DNA from: Nereocystis luetkeana
Lineage: Eukaryota > Sar > Phaeophyceae > Laminariales > Laminariaceae
Direction of reading: 5' to 3'
Assembly: GCA_031213475.1 (NCBI GenBank)
Contig: JARUPZ010000020.1
Coordinates: 9,475,562 to 9,539,561, forward strand
DNA length: 64,000 bases
Shown in pieces: positions 32,590 to 44,900 of the stretch (positions within the stretch are counted from its first letter, which is position 1; every line of letters begins with the position of its first letter). Below the pieces are notes generated by a model. That model searched no databases. It was not told the origin of the DNA and saw only the letters and a list, made by a program, of their open reading frames with translations. The position numbers were made by a program, and so were the translations under genes.

Positions 32590-35500
32590 CTGATTCGTTT
32601 TATTCAGACCATTGGTTCCAAACGGAGCATAAAAGAGACGACGTTTCGGCGTCAGTTTGAAAAGAAATACAACAAAAAACGAGAACATGCGAAAGAAAAA
32701 TATAGTGATACACATGTGGGAGGACGTGAAAAACAGAAAGATTGGAATAATTACATGTGAAGATCGATATCAAACACTGCTCGTAAAATAGTACCAGGTA
32801 CTATTTTCCTCTTCCCATCCTTCCTCCAGTCCTTCGAACCCCCCCGCCCCCCTTCAAGCCTCTACTATTAATAGGGAAAAGAAACAACTCGCCTTAGTAA
32901 CAGCAGCGTCCAATGAACATCCAAAATGTATGCACCCAACAATAACAGCAGCAAACACATCACCAACTCCGCCAACACTAAAAACATAACCAACACCACC
33001 AACAACAATTCCACCCCTAATAGGGTACTGAGGAGTGCTACGATACAGTACGGGTACTGTACCTTTTTTTTCAGCGTGCTACCGCGTACAACAGGGGTGC
33101 TGTACTTATTTACGAGGCGTGCTACTGTATATTTTTTTAGGCGTGCTGCGATAGGGGTACTGTACCTTTTGAAACAAGATCCCCCCCAGTAGGGTACTGA
33201 GGCGTGCAACAATACGTGTACTGTACCTTTTTTTTTTTAGGTGTGCCACAATTGGGGTACTGTACTTTTTATGAGGTGTGCTACGATAGCTACTTTCTTT
33301 TTTTGGCGTACTACGAAAGGGGTACTGTACCTATTTTAAGTCTTTCAAGCCACACTATTTCTGACTACCGGGGGCTCCTCGACTGCATAGACCGACCGCC
33401 TAATATCGTTGGAAAACGGTTACACTACTCTGCATACTCTACTGTAGGCCTTCCACGATGTTATTCGTCATGTACTTACAGTAGGCCACGCCAGGGATTT
33501 GCTCATGATACGGTCAAGCTCTCATTTTATTCATTTAAAGCCGTGAATAAACCTCAAGTCGAAGAAAAGAGCTTTAAAAAAAAAACGCCTCCCTCTCTCC
33601 CTCCCTCCCTCCCTCCCTGCCCAAGACTCTGCCAGTACATCTCACCCTTGGTGGATTTCTTGTCAGCAGGGTAGAGGAACAGCCCACCGTACAGCAGCGT
33701 ACGGTGAACGTCCGAAACCATGGAACCAACGTAGCGCTGGGCCCACGGGGGAGATTCCGACTTGAAGCCCATCACCGCCCGCTTGATCTCCTCGTCCCAG
33801 CTGTCGAAGTTACCCTCGTTACACGAGTAGATGGTCTGGTTTCGAGGGTTTGTACGTTGATTGGGAGGCGGGGGCGGGGGGGGGGGGGGGGGGACGTGTG
33901 GTGGGCTGTTGTCCCAGCTGCTGAAGTTACTCTCGTTACACGAGTAGGTAGTCTGGCGTACGAGGGTTCTGTATAATACGTAAGGGGCAAAACGGGGGTG
34001 GGGGTATCGTCTGGTTTGGGCATTTAGAACGCTGCGTGCGGGACAAAGAAAGGGTGGCGTGGGAGGAAGGGGCGGGGTAGTAGCGCGCTCGCGGGGGGGG
34101 GGGGGGTTGCTCACTTGTTGCTCGCCGTGGTCATTTGATCAGTGACCACGCATCCCTTTGGAGATGGAGCAAAACTCACCTTCGGCTGGGCGGGGATTCG
34201 AACGTTGGCCTCGATGTGGATGAACTCTCCCAGAGAAGGGTCCAGGGTAAACCGGTGCACGCCCGAACCGTAGAAAGTCATCACCAATTCCGTTGCCGAC
34301 CCGTACATGCAGTATCCGGCCACCTTTGCATGCGAGGAAAAAAAACATTCCACAAAGGGTTTCGTTTTCCAAGAACAAACACGAAAACAAACATCATGAT
34401 TTTTTTTCTTTTTTTGAAAAAAATGTGAGGCGTGGTTTTCGCGAGTCTTGTAATTTTTCACGAGTCCTGTCATTTTTCACGAATCGGGACAAAAATCGTG
34501 GAAACAACAACAAAAAGGTTAGATCACGCCTGTTCAAGTATTGTCACGTTGTGTACTACGTTTTGCCATGCTGGCAAGACAAGATAAGACTAGTCAAAAG
34601 AACCCAACCCGAGCCAACACAGCCACGAACAGTAGGGCTGGACACTGGCACAGTATGTACTGGCAGGAGTAATCTACTGATTGACCTGGCCAGCACATTC
34701 GCAAGTACTTTTACCAGGTATGTAAAATACGTACGCCCAAACAACACGCCGTAATACAATGCGGGGGGCTATAGTAAATAGGACCTGCGGTAGACACAAA
34801 ACCTGTATATTTCGCTTTTTTTACTGCCATTATCTGGTCCTATTTACTGTGGTCCCCCGTAATAGTACAGAAACCCACCAATAGCGAATCGGGAGGAGAG
34901 AGGAGAGACAGTATACTGCTGCAGTCTATTAATAGTGTACTGATATTGACGACAGTATAATTGCTACTGATTGATAGATCGGGTGGCTAGGTATCGGTTC
35001 GACTATTACGGGGGACCCTAGTTAACAGGACCTATGTTAAACATAAAAACCTATATATTTAACCATTTTTACTAACAATATTTGGTCCTGTTAACTATGG
35101 CCCCCCGTAATAGCTCTTACAGACTTTTGCCTGTATCTCCCTCTCTCTTTCGTGTTGCTTCATCCGTGCAGCAGATACCTGCCCTTCCTGAGTACGTATG
35201 ATTTCCGTCTATTAATAGCAGCCTTTCTGAAGTCCTCACGTCGTTTGCATTCCGTTTTTTTTTTCTTTCCTTTTTTTCACTTCAGATTTTCGTTTTTTTC
35301 GTTTTATTGTATTTTGCTCTTATTTTTCCGGTCTTGCTTGTGTTGTTGTGTTCTCGTACCCGGTACGCTGACACTTCACTTGCTTGACACTTGAATTTGC
35401 GATGTAGTTTTATTTTTGGTATTTTCTCTGTCTCTCAGTGTGTGACCACAGAATCAGTATCTCTCTAGGATAGGGAATCAGTACGGACACTGGGTGTACT

Positions 35501-35920
35501 GATGAAGCTGGGTAGAAAGGACGATTTAATATGAAGACAACAACAATTGAGTCAGCCAGAGCCCAGGCCTAAAAACAACGACAGCCGAACCAAACCAAAC
35601 CAAACCAAACCAATCCAAGCCCGACAAAAAAAACACCATACCCAGCCCGAAAATAACGCGACCCTACCGAACCCAAACCCGAGGCCGCCCTCACCTTGAT
35701 GTCGGTACCCTTGCGCAGAACATCGCCGATGTTCCCTCCCACCTCAGAGATTTTGTCGTACACGGCGAATATGGTGCCGGTGGAGACGTTGCAGTCGATG
35801 TTCGAGGACCCGTCCAGAGGGTCGAAAGCCACGCAGTACTTGCCTGAACAAAAAATCAGCAACGGTCGCAACGAGCAGAGAGAGCAACAACGGCGAGTAG
35901 CAGAGGGATCACCAACAGCA

Positions 35921-35955
<35 letters not shown>

Positions 35956-38900
35956 GGCAGAAGCAGCAGAAGCAGCAGCGGCAGAAAAAAACAGCAAAAT
36001 ACAAAAAAGAGGCAACGAACGAGCTCAGAGACGAATTGGCACCGTCCCGATTTTTACTTCAGGGGAAAAAAAAAAATGAAAGAAAACACTCGTCCTCTCA
36101 TCGTGTTCATCTGAATTTCCTTATTGATCGTCCTACAAAAAAAAAAAACTACGAGGACGCACGTACCTCGAACAATACACAAGACTTCCCCTTCGGAATT
36201 TATTGTTGACTTGAAATACCGAGGGGGGGGGGGGGGGGGGAGGACACTCAGTATCATGCATGGCCGTAGTCGTACGAAATACCGGAGGTATCACAATACC
36301 CCAGAAGCACCCACTCATTGGTACAAACGCCTCGAATCGCTTATTACTCCAAACAAGGAAAATCTCCGACTTTGCGACACAATTTCGGGAGTGCCGGCGT
36401 GATGGTGCTGAACTCACGCGGGTCTACAATAAGACTCGAGCTCTCTGAGGCAGTACGTACCAGGCAAGAATCACCATCTCTATGGAGCCGACAGAGAGGA
36501 GGCAACTCTCGAGACCTGCAGCAAAGCAGGCAGTCCCGACATTCTGTGGGAAGTCCGAGAATTTCCCTGTTTGGAGTACAAGCGATTCGAGGCGTTGCTG
36601 TTCTATTCGTTCCGGGTTCGACACCAGCCGTGCGATTTTTTTTTTTGTTCCTTCTTTTCTGCTTCTTATTTTGTTTGCTTCTCTTCGTGGCTATAGACGA
36701 TCGCTGCTGCCTACATGGGATCAGGGTATAGCCCGGAGGGGTCCCTGTGGGTGCAACCATGGTAGCTGTTGGGCCTCCCGCGGCTCCTGCGGAGGGCTAA
36801 CTTCATTTCTGCGCCTTGTGGATGGGAGCAGGGTACGAATGGGATAACTTTCGGGTGAGGTTCAGGGCGCGGCTGGGATTGGATTGGGATGGGAAGGCCC
36901 AAAGGTCCGCACCACCTATGAAATCATTTTCCTCATTTTTTTGGTCCTCTATCGTAAGTGGTTCATAGGTGCCGGTTCGTGGATCAGTGTTCAATGAATG
37001 CCCTCCAATCACCTGACTTCTTGTTCTCGATGATGATTGGCTCCTCGTTCTCCTCGGATACGAGCACCGCGCACATGTGCGACTCCTGCGCACGACCAAA
37101 AACAAAAGAAAAGAAAACGAACGGGCAGCAGGGTGGGTAGAGGCTGTTCAGCTGCAATAGCTCCGTCCTGCTTTTGCGGGGGGGGGGGCTAATGTTGTAA
37201 GAATCAGGATCCGCGATGGACGCCAAAACCATGTATTCCCCCATGTCTAAACACCATGTCATGCTCTTGCGGGGGGGGGGGCTAATGTTGTAAGAATCAG
37301 GATCCGCGATGGACGCCAAAACCATGTATTCCCCCATGTCTAAACACCATGTCATGCTCTTGCGGGGGGGGCTAATGTTGTAAGAATCAGGATCCGCGAT
37401 GGACGCCAAAACCATGTATTCCCCCATGTCTAAACACCATGTTTGGTTCTGATTACTGTAATATGTTGACTTGTAACCCCCAACACTAGGGCAGAGAGGG
37501 TACCGTCGGCGTCGTTTTTTTATTTACCGACGGGACTCCACTACCACCGGGGACCATAGTAAAGACGACAAAATGTTGGTTAGTAAAAATAGCGAAATAG
37601 ATACCAGGTAGGTTTTTGTGTACACTATAGGTCCTGTTAACTAGGGCCCCCCGTAATAGTATGCTGTTGCAATTCCCTTCGTCTTGCTCCAATTATCTGT
37701 GCAATCCCCAGTGTCTTGCTCCGACTATCTTTGCAGTCCCGTTTGTCTTGCGCCAACCGTATTTGCAATTCCCTTTGGCTTAGCTCCAATTATATTTGCG
37801 GTCCCATTCGTCTAGCTCCATGATTCTTTTGCAATCCCATTCGTCTTGCTCCAAATAGATTTGCAACCCCAGTCGGCCTGCTCCAATAATATTTGCAATC
37901 CCTGATCCCACTCGTCTTTCACCACCGTGCTAAGAAACGTAAGTAAGGACCGTTTGTGTATGATCACGAACACCCCTACAACTACAATCGTGATAGCTAC
38001 ATAAATATCCCATGGGACGTTTTCAACTTCATCGGGTTCCGTGAAGATTCGTATCAAAATCGTTTTTTGGTTCATCAGGTTAGGTATAGACGTGAATAAA
38101 ATGATACCAGGTATAAATTAGGTACGCCGACGCCCCGCCCCCCCCGGATTGTACCATGAACAGAACAACATTATACACCATCCACATTTAAAACCGTGAT
38201 AGTTTGAACACCTCTCGACCGACCCGTCAGCGCTTGAACATCCCTCCTAGCCCAGCCCGACACGACCCGTGAGCGTTTGAACATCCCTCCCAACCCGACC
38301 CGTGAGGCTTTGAACACCCCTCCCAACCCGGCCCGACACGACCCATGAGCGTTCGACCTCCTGCCGACCCGGCCCCGGCACGACACGACACAACACGACC
38401 CGTGGGCGTTTGAACACCCCTCCCGACTCGGCCCCACGCGACCCGTAAGCGTTTGAGCACCCCTCCCTACCCGGCCCGACACGGCCCGTGAGCGTTCGAG
38501 CACTCCTCCCGACCCGTGAGCGTTCGAACACCCCTCCCGATCCGGCCCGACACGACCCATGAGCGTTTGAACACCCCTCCCGACCCGGCCTGATGCGACC
38601 CGTGAAGAAAATGCCACGTCCTTGATGCGTTGAAATACTCTTGTTGGTTGTGGTTTTGCTCACCGTGAGGGCGGAAATCATGATTTCATTGGACAAGATG
38701 TCGAGCTTCTTGACGTGATCCCCCGACGAGTTGTCCGTGCCGGCCAGACCGTAAAGTCCAGCAATTCCTGGCGGAGGGGGGGGAGGGGGGGGGGGTGTAC
38801 TCATTATCATGCGTGACTATAGTCGTATGACCATTGACCCTCGTATCCCTATACAACGCCGGGACGGAGTACGTCGGGTTTTCATCGACCAGGCAACCAT

Positions 38901-41900
38901 TGCTTGCACCAAGCGCGAAGCGCCATGGGGTGTTCGGCGAGTCGCATGAAGGGTGACCTGCATCCCACCAAGAGGGGGTGCTAGGAAACTGACGCGTGCT
39001 GCCTTACCATAAACACTACTAGGTACCACGGTACGTGATAGGATCATTCCCCTTGTGCGGAGGAGTAAAAGGTTCTCCACCCCGCACAAACGATCTGTTC
39101 ACTCGATCGCCAGCTGTGACCGGTCGTCGAAAAACAAGACGAAAAAAAAACGGTACCCTGGTTGACTAGCTCATGTGAGCGGCATGTTTCACAGCAGTGT
39201 CGTTGCCACCTGACGCCAACCCAACCTATATGGAATAGATGGGGGGGGGAGCGTACTCATGTGTTGTTTGCCTTATTAATACCAGGTAGTCATTTAGTCA
39301 TTGACTACCCATCCCTTTCAAGACGGAATACCGTTTCTACTCCTACAGTAATAGAGACACGTCCACACCAACAGTTGCCCGGGCGCTCAAACCTGGGGGG
39401 GGGGGGCGTGAAGCACGTTGGGATTGGAGTGACACACGAATGAAATATCAATACCAGGTACTCGTCAGTAAAAAGTATAAATATACATACGTGCGTACTA
39501 TTTATAATATCGATATCAATATCAGCATCAAGGTCAATACTACTAATATTAATAATACCAGTATCAATGTCAATCTCAATTTCAGAATCAGCACCAAACC
39601 ATTGATAAAAATATCAACTTCAATTTCAACACTAGTCAACTCCAATACCAATACCAGTACCAATATCCTTGAGGGATACCTGGTATCAATATCCACGTAT
39701 CAACGTCAGTTTGCAGTATGACAATGTATTAATAGTACTATTAATAATACACCCGCAGTAGTACGTAGTGGAGTTACTTGATATGGTTCTCCATGAATAT
39801 CGACTCCGTGTTTATTACCGTGTTTATTAATAGTACGAGTACGGGTGACAATTGCGCCCGGCAGAAGGTTCTTCATGGTACCTAGTATGTGATATCATAA
39901 CTTTGCGTAATATTAATACCAGGTACAATCATATGTATGCAGTATTACAGGGGACCCTACTGCTGTAGTAAACAGGACCGAATATTGTTCGTAACATTAG
40001 TGAAATCTATACCTGGTAGGTTTTTGTCTGTACCGTAGGTCCTATTCACCATGGTCTCCCGTAATAGTGTTCATACATCACGACTGCTTTGAATAATGCT
40101 GCTGCCCACCATGCAATATGTATTTGATATTGAGCTTCATCTCTCAGATTCCGACTGGCGGTGGTATTGGGCAGGACTTTCTGATTTGGTTGTTGAACGT
40201 GCTGTGATGTTGCCCATCAGGGTTACAATTAGGCTCATTCTTATCGGAGAGGCATTTTTCCAAATTTTCCAAAGTTTGGAAATAATTGGAGATATGTATC
40301 AATAAACGGACGCGTTCTGTCACTATATATTCGTGAAATTCTCCAGAAGCAAAAATATCAAGTTTGTTACCATTCCAATATTTGGAAAAAAAAACACACA
40401 GGAAAATACGGAAGATTGAAAAATTGCGCGGAAAAAATGTCGAAATTTTGGGGGAAAAAAACTCTCCGATAAGAATGACCCTCAGGTGGTGAGCAGTGTT
40501 GCGCTGGCGCACCTTTTTCGTCGCAATTCCGCTTAGCGAACCATAAACAAACGCGGGCGCACGAGCGGCTTGCCTTGCCGCACCTCCGTTGAGGCCCCAT
40601 TACAATCTGGGAGAAAGGACCTTTAGGTTGGTAGGCTGTTCAGGTATTTTGGTTCCTGTTGGGGTTCAAGGTACGGGCGATGACCCAACCCAACCCCCTA
40701 ACCCTAACCCTAACCCTGACCCCAAACCGCAACCAAAGCGGGCCAAAACAGCCCATAAACGCGGCTGCGCCGCGTTTGCATCAAACCAGGAAATTTCTCA
40801 ATTGCGGACGACGATTCCCAAGTGCAGACCGCACTATTCACCCCTTCAGAACCGCAGTCCCGTTTTGGGGACAAACTAGTTGAAATTTGACTGGTTTGTC
40901 CCCAAAACGGGACTGCGGTGCGAAAAGATTTAATGGGCAATTTTCAAGTCAAAAACACCCCTAAAGATCCCTTCTCCCAGATTGCTAAACCTTCTCCCTC
41001 CGTTTTGGAGCACCTTTTTAGGCCGAGTGTAGCGAAAACCAATGCGCGGGTCCAAAAACGCCGAAGCCCAAAACACGTCTGTGGGGGGCTGTTTTGGACA
41101 CACGAGGCGGTTTTTGTTTTTTGGTGATTTTAGCCGCAGGGTCAAAATTTGTCCTGTTTTCTCTTCCAGGCCCCTCTTCCGAAAATTCGTTCCGATTTTT
41201 TCGTGGCTTTGCGTTTTTTGGGAAGTACATCCTGTAAGTTCACCCTTATGACGTTTTCCTTTGTCCAAGCCTTAGACAAGCATGCAACAGCTCGCATACA
41301 TAATACAGAGAGGGAAAGGGCGGTTTCAAGGGTATTTCATGGTTAAATGAGGAACCACACCTAGATGAGTACCAATTGCTCCGAAATAAAAAAAAAAAGC
41401 CTCGTGAATACACGGAAACCCTATTTATTTCTCCAATATTTACTATTCGGCAGGGAACAGTGCACGGCATCGCACATTCCGAGTAAATCTACCCATAAAT
41501 ATTACATGCCCAAAGTTTTGCTCCGGCGACCCTCCGGGTCGGAGCCCTTACACCCCTGGCGAACGCACATAGAGCAACATCATTGAATACCATTACATAG
41601 TACCACCCGTAAACATTTACGAAAGTACGTACATAGGTAGGCATACCGCACACCTGTTTTTGGCTTTTGCCTTATATATAGAAATCGGCGGAATTGTGCG
41701 CCGCACACATAACCCCGGATTTGGGACAAAGGGACAACGGGACATCGTAACGTATTTTCCCGCTGGCGCATTAACCCTTTTAGAACCGCCGTCCCGTTTT
41801 GGGGAAAAAACAGTCATACTTCAAGTAGTTTGACCCAAAAACGGGACTGCGGTTCTCAAGGACTTAACAGCAGCAGTACTGCCTGCATAGCTCGTGCATA

Positions 41901-44900
41901 TGTTGGTATGTATACCTGGTAGTATTAAAGCTATTTCTTATAGCGGGCTTGCTTTTGCTGCACAGGAAGAACGGTTTAATTTGAGAACACACACACACAA
42001 GCGGATTGAGAAGCATTTTCCATCATTCCAGGGGAAAATTCTGCTGTGGTGGGTGTCAGTTGAGTTGTGATTCATCCTGCTCTCTTGATCTTGATAACTG
42101 AGCGACTACACCACCGATAAAACTACCTGGTAGCTGCGGACGAGTATGATACGAAGCAATTGGAATAATACGGTATACCTGTCCACTACTCTGCTACTAT
42201 AATAACTGTATACCTGTCCACCCGTCGCGAGGCAAGAACTCTACAGTCTATGTGTGTTCTCAAAATATGTTCGTATACGAGTTCATTTGTTCTCAGGAGT
42301 TTTTTTCCTTATGCGAGGAAATGGTTGGCACGAGATCAGGAGGCGACGTATTGCTTGTTGTGTGTGTTCTTCACATTAACCCTTTTAGAACCGCAGTCCC
42401 GTTTTGGGTACAACCCAGTCGAATTTCAAGTAGTTTGTCCCCAAAACGGGACTGCGGTTCTAAAGGGGTTAAACCGTTCTTTCTACTCGTCGACATCCAG
42501 CACAACCAGTGTCCGTGCCGATTCTTCAATCCTATTAATAGAAGAGATACAAGTTCTGTGGTCACAAAGCTACGCCGCAGAGATACTACTACTGTACGTT
42601 GCCACGTACCTGGTATGCAGTAAGCACAGCAGTGGGCAATGCAATATGCAATGCCATGTCATCATACTAGCCGGTCGCCCCGGTGGTTCAAGTGGTTAAC
42701 CTCGAATTCTACTTGTTTGAGTCCTGGGTTCGAGCCCTAGGAGGGTCGGACTTTGACTTTATTTGCAAAAATAAAAAAAGGGATTCAATTGTTGAGAGCG
42801 CCTTGCAGCGTGGGTAGGCACAATTCGATGCGAGTCGACGAGGGAAGAAAAGGCTGAAATCTTCTCGCGATAAAAATGAAGGCACGTACCGTAGGGGGAA
42901 GGGGGGAGAAGAGCCTGCTATGTGACCCCGGATCTGAGTTTCGAGTTGGAAGGAGAGAGAGGAGAAGATGTTCGAAGATAATAAAAGGGATGGAAAAAAA
43001 AAAAAAAAAAAACTAGATACGACAGGCACGACATACACATTCTATAAAATAGAGAAACGAAAGGAAACAATCGAAGAGAAAACAAAAACAAAGAAGACAA
43101 ATCGAAAGAGAAAAAGAAAAACATGTTGTTGTTCATCACATCACATGATCAAGCCGTTCTTTGCAGTGCAACCCGTCGACATCCAGGACAATCAGTGTCC
43201 GTGACGATTCTTCAATCTCTAATTAATAGAGAAATACGAGCTCTGTGGTCACAAAACTACGCCATATATAGAGATACCAAGTACTATTTAATAATATTAC
43301 TACATTTTTATACACCTGGTATTGAATAGTAGACCAAGCCACCGAGGGGTGGCAACGTAGTATCTCTGTGGCGTAGCTTTGTGACCACATAACTTGTATC
43401 TCTTCTATTAATAGGATTGAAGAATAGGCACGGACACTGGTTGTGCTGGATGTCGATGGGTAGAAAGAACGGTTTAATGGGAAGAACACACACACACTCC
43501 CCTCTGCTGTTCGGAGTAGAGACGGTGTTATGGCCGAGGGCGGCTAAGAAGAGCGGGAAGTGGTACCGGGGGGTCGTCGAAGCGGCGGGCTGTTTCATGG
43601 CGAGGTGACACAGGGACGAGGCACAGAGGAGACGGCTGCGCCACGCAGCAGAGGACGCCAAGAACGGCGACAAGGGGAGGGGGGGAGGGGGGAAGGGCAG
43701 CCGTACTGACACACCTGTCGACGAATGCAGAAGAGAAATGATAGATCGGGTGGCTAGGTATCGGTTCGACTAGCTTTTACAGACTTTTGCCTGTATCTCC
43801 CTCTCCTTCTTGTTGCTTCGTCCACGCAGCAGATATCTGTCTTTCCTGAGTACGTATGCTTTCCGTCTGGCAGCCTTTCTGAAGTCCTTGCGTCGTTTGT
43901 ATTATGTTTCATTTCAGATTTTTTTGTTTTGGTTTTTGTCTTCTGTTCTTATTTTCTGCTCTTGCTTGTGTTGTGTTGTGTTCTCGTACCGGGTACGCTG
44001 GCATTTCACTTGCTTGACACTTGAATTTGCGACTACTTTTTTTTAATTTTATGTTTTTGGTATTTCTCTGTCTCAGTGTGTGACCACAGAATCAGTATCT
44101 CTCTAGGATAAGGAATCAGGACGGACACTGGGTGTACTGATGAAGCTGGGTAGAAAGGACCATTTAATGTGAAGACAACAACAACAACATACCATGCGAT
44201 GTTCATCGTACTGGATACGACAGGCACGGCCTACATTTGTGGGTTGTCTTCACATGAAACCATCCGGTTAATTTTGCCATCTTGTGGCCCTCACTTGTTC
44301 TCGCTCAATTTTTAGAGTTGCGAGACGAATCAAAGTTGGCAACAACCGTGGGGTCGAGAGGAACTCAAATACGGGGTCAATTTTTTTTTAATCTGTCTAC
44401 TTTCGAGCAAAAGTGGCCCGGGATTCGGGAAAGAAAGAAAAAAAAAATCGACTTTCTGCTTTGTGTTTTTTTTCCCTGTATGCGGTAAAATAGAATACCC
44501 ACATACCTGGTATATAGAATATGTATAATATACTGTAGGTATTCTACACCATCAGGGATAGCACTTGCACGATAGATGAAATGTTGATGCCAATCTTGAC
44601 GAATGTTCTCGGTCCCATCATCGAGACGCCTGGCCTGCAGCGTCGGGATCAACTTCCCCGCCGTTGCCGTCGTCCTCGGCGGGAGTCATCCTCACCCGCG
44701 AGCGCCAGCTCCCGGCTCTGCCCGCCTTGATTGCACATTTTTGTCTTGTCCTTGATTGCTTTGGCCTATATGTTATGCGCCGCCGCACATCCGAAAAGCG
44801 GCGGGATTTCTGGCGGGGCAAACTTTCCTCCAGACGGTGGCCTCCTGCTGCGACGCTCTCCTCTGGTATCGCTGCTGCGAGCAGCGCGCCTCTCCTCTAG

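Larger units (their letters stand above)
34973..35545 (+). repeat. Repeat H, copy 1 (interrupted by MITE A and TTAA)
   Basis: TGATAGATCGGGTGGCTAGG through TGTGACCACAGAATCAGTAT matches 43737-44190 over about 460 bp. Differences include the MITE at 35006 and the TATTAATA at 35210. Confidence 0.9.

Noticed and set aside
36984-37427. 147-residue - strand frame with a repeated [14 protein letters not shown] motif
   Set aside because: It translates the triplicated intron unit and runs through poly-G of variable length. It overlaps FBPase exon 3 in the wrong context.
37168-37442. CRISPR-like array of three repeats
   Set aside because: The units are contiguous tandem repeats with no unique spacers, in a eukaryotic intron.
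38171-38810. 187- and 148-residue - strand frames
   Set aside because: Most of each is the GC-rich minisatellite. Only the segment matching FBPase exon 2 is coding.
40695-40720. Telomere-like CCCTAACCCTAA units
   Set aside because: Only about three exact units occur, within repeat F, which also lies elsewhere in degenerate form. This is not evidence of a chromosome end.
34973-44190. LTR retrotransposon bounded by the two copies of repeat H
   Set aside because: The interval contains FBPase exons 2-4 and no reverse transcriptase, integrase or primer-binding site. The two copies are dispersed repeats.
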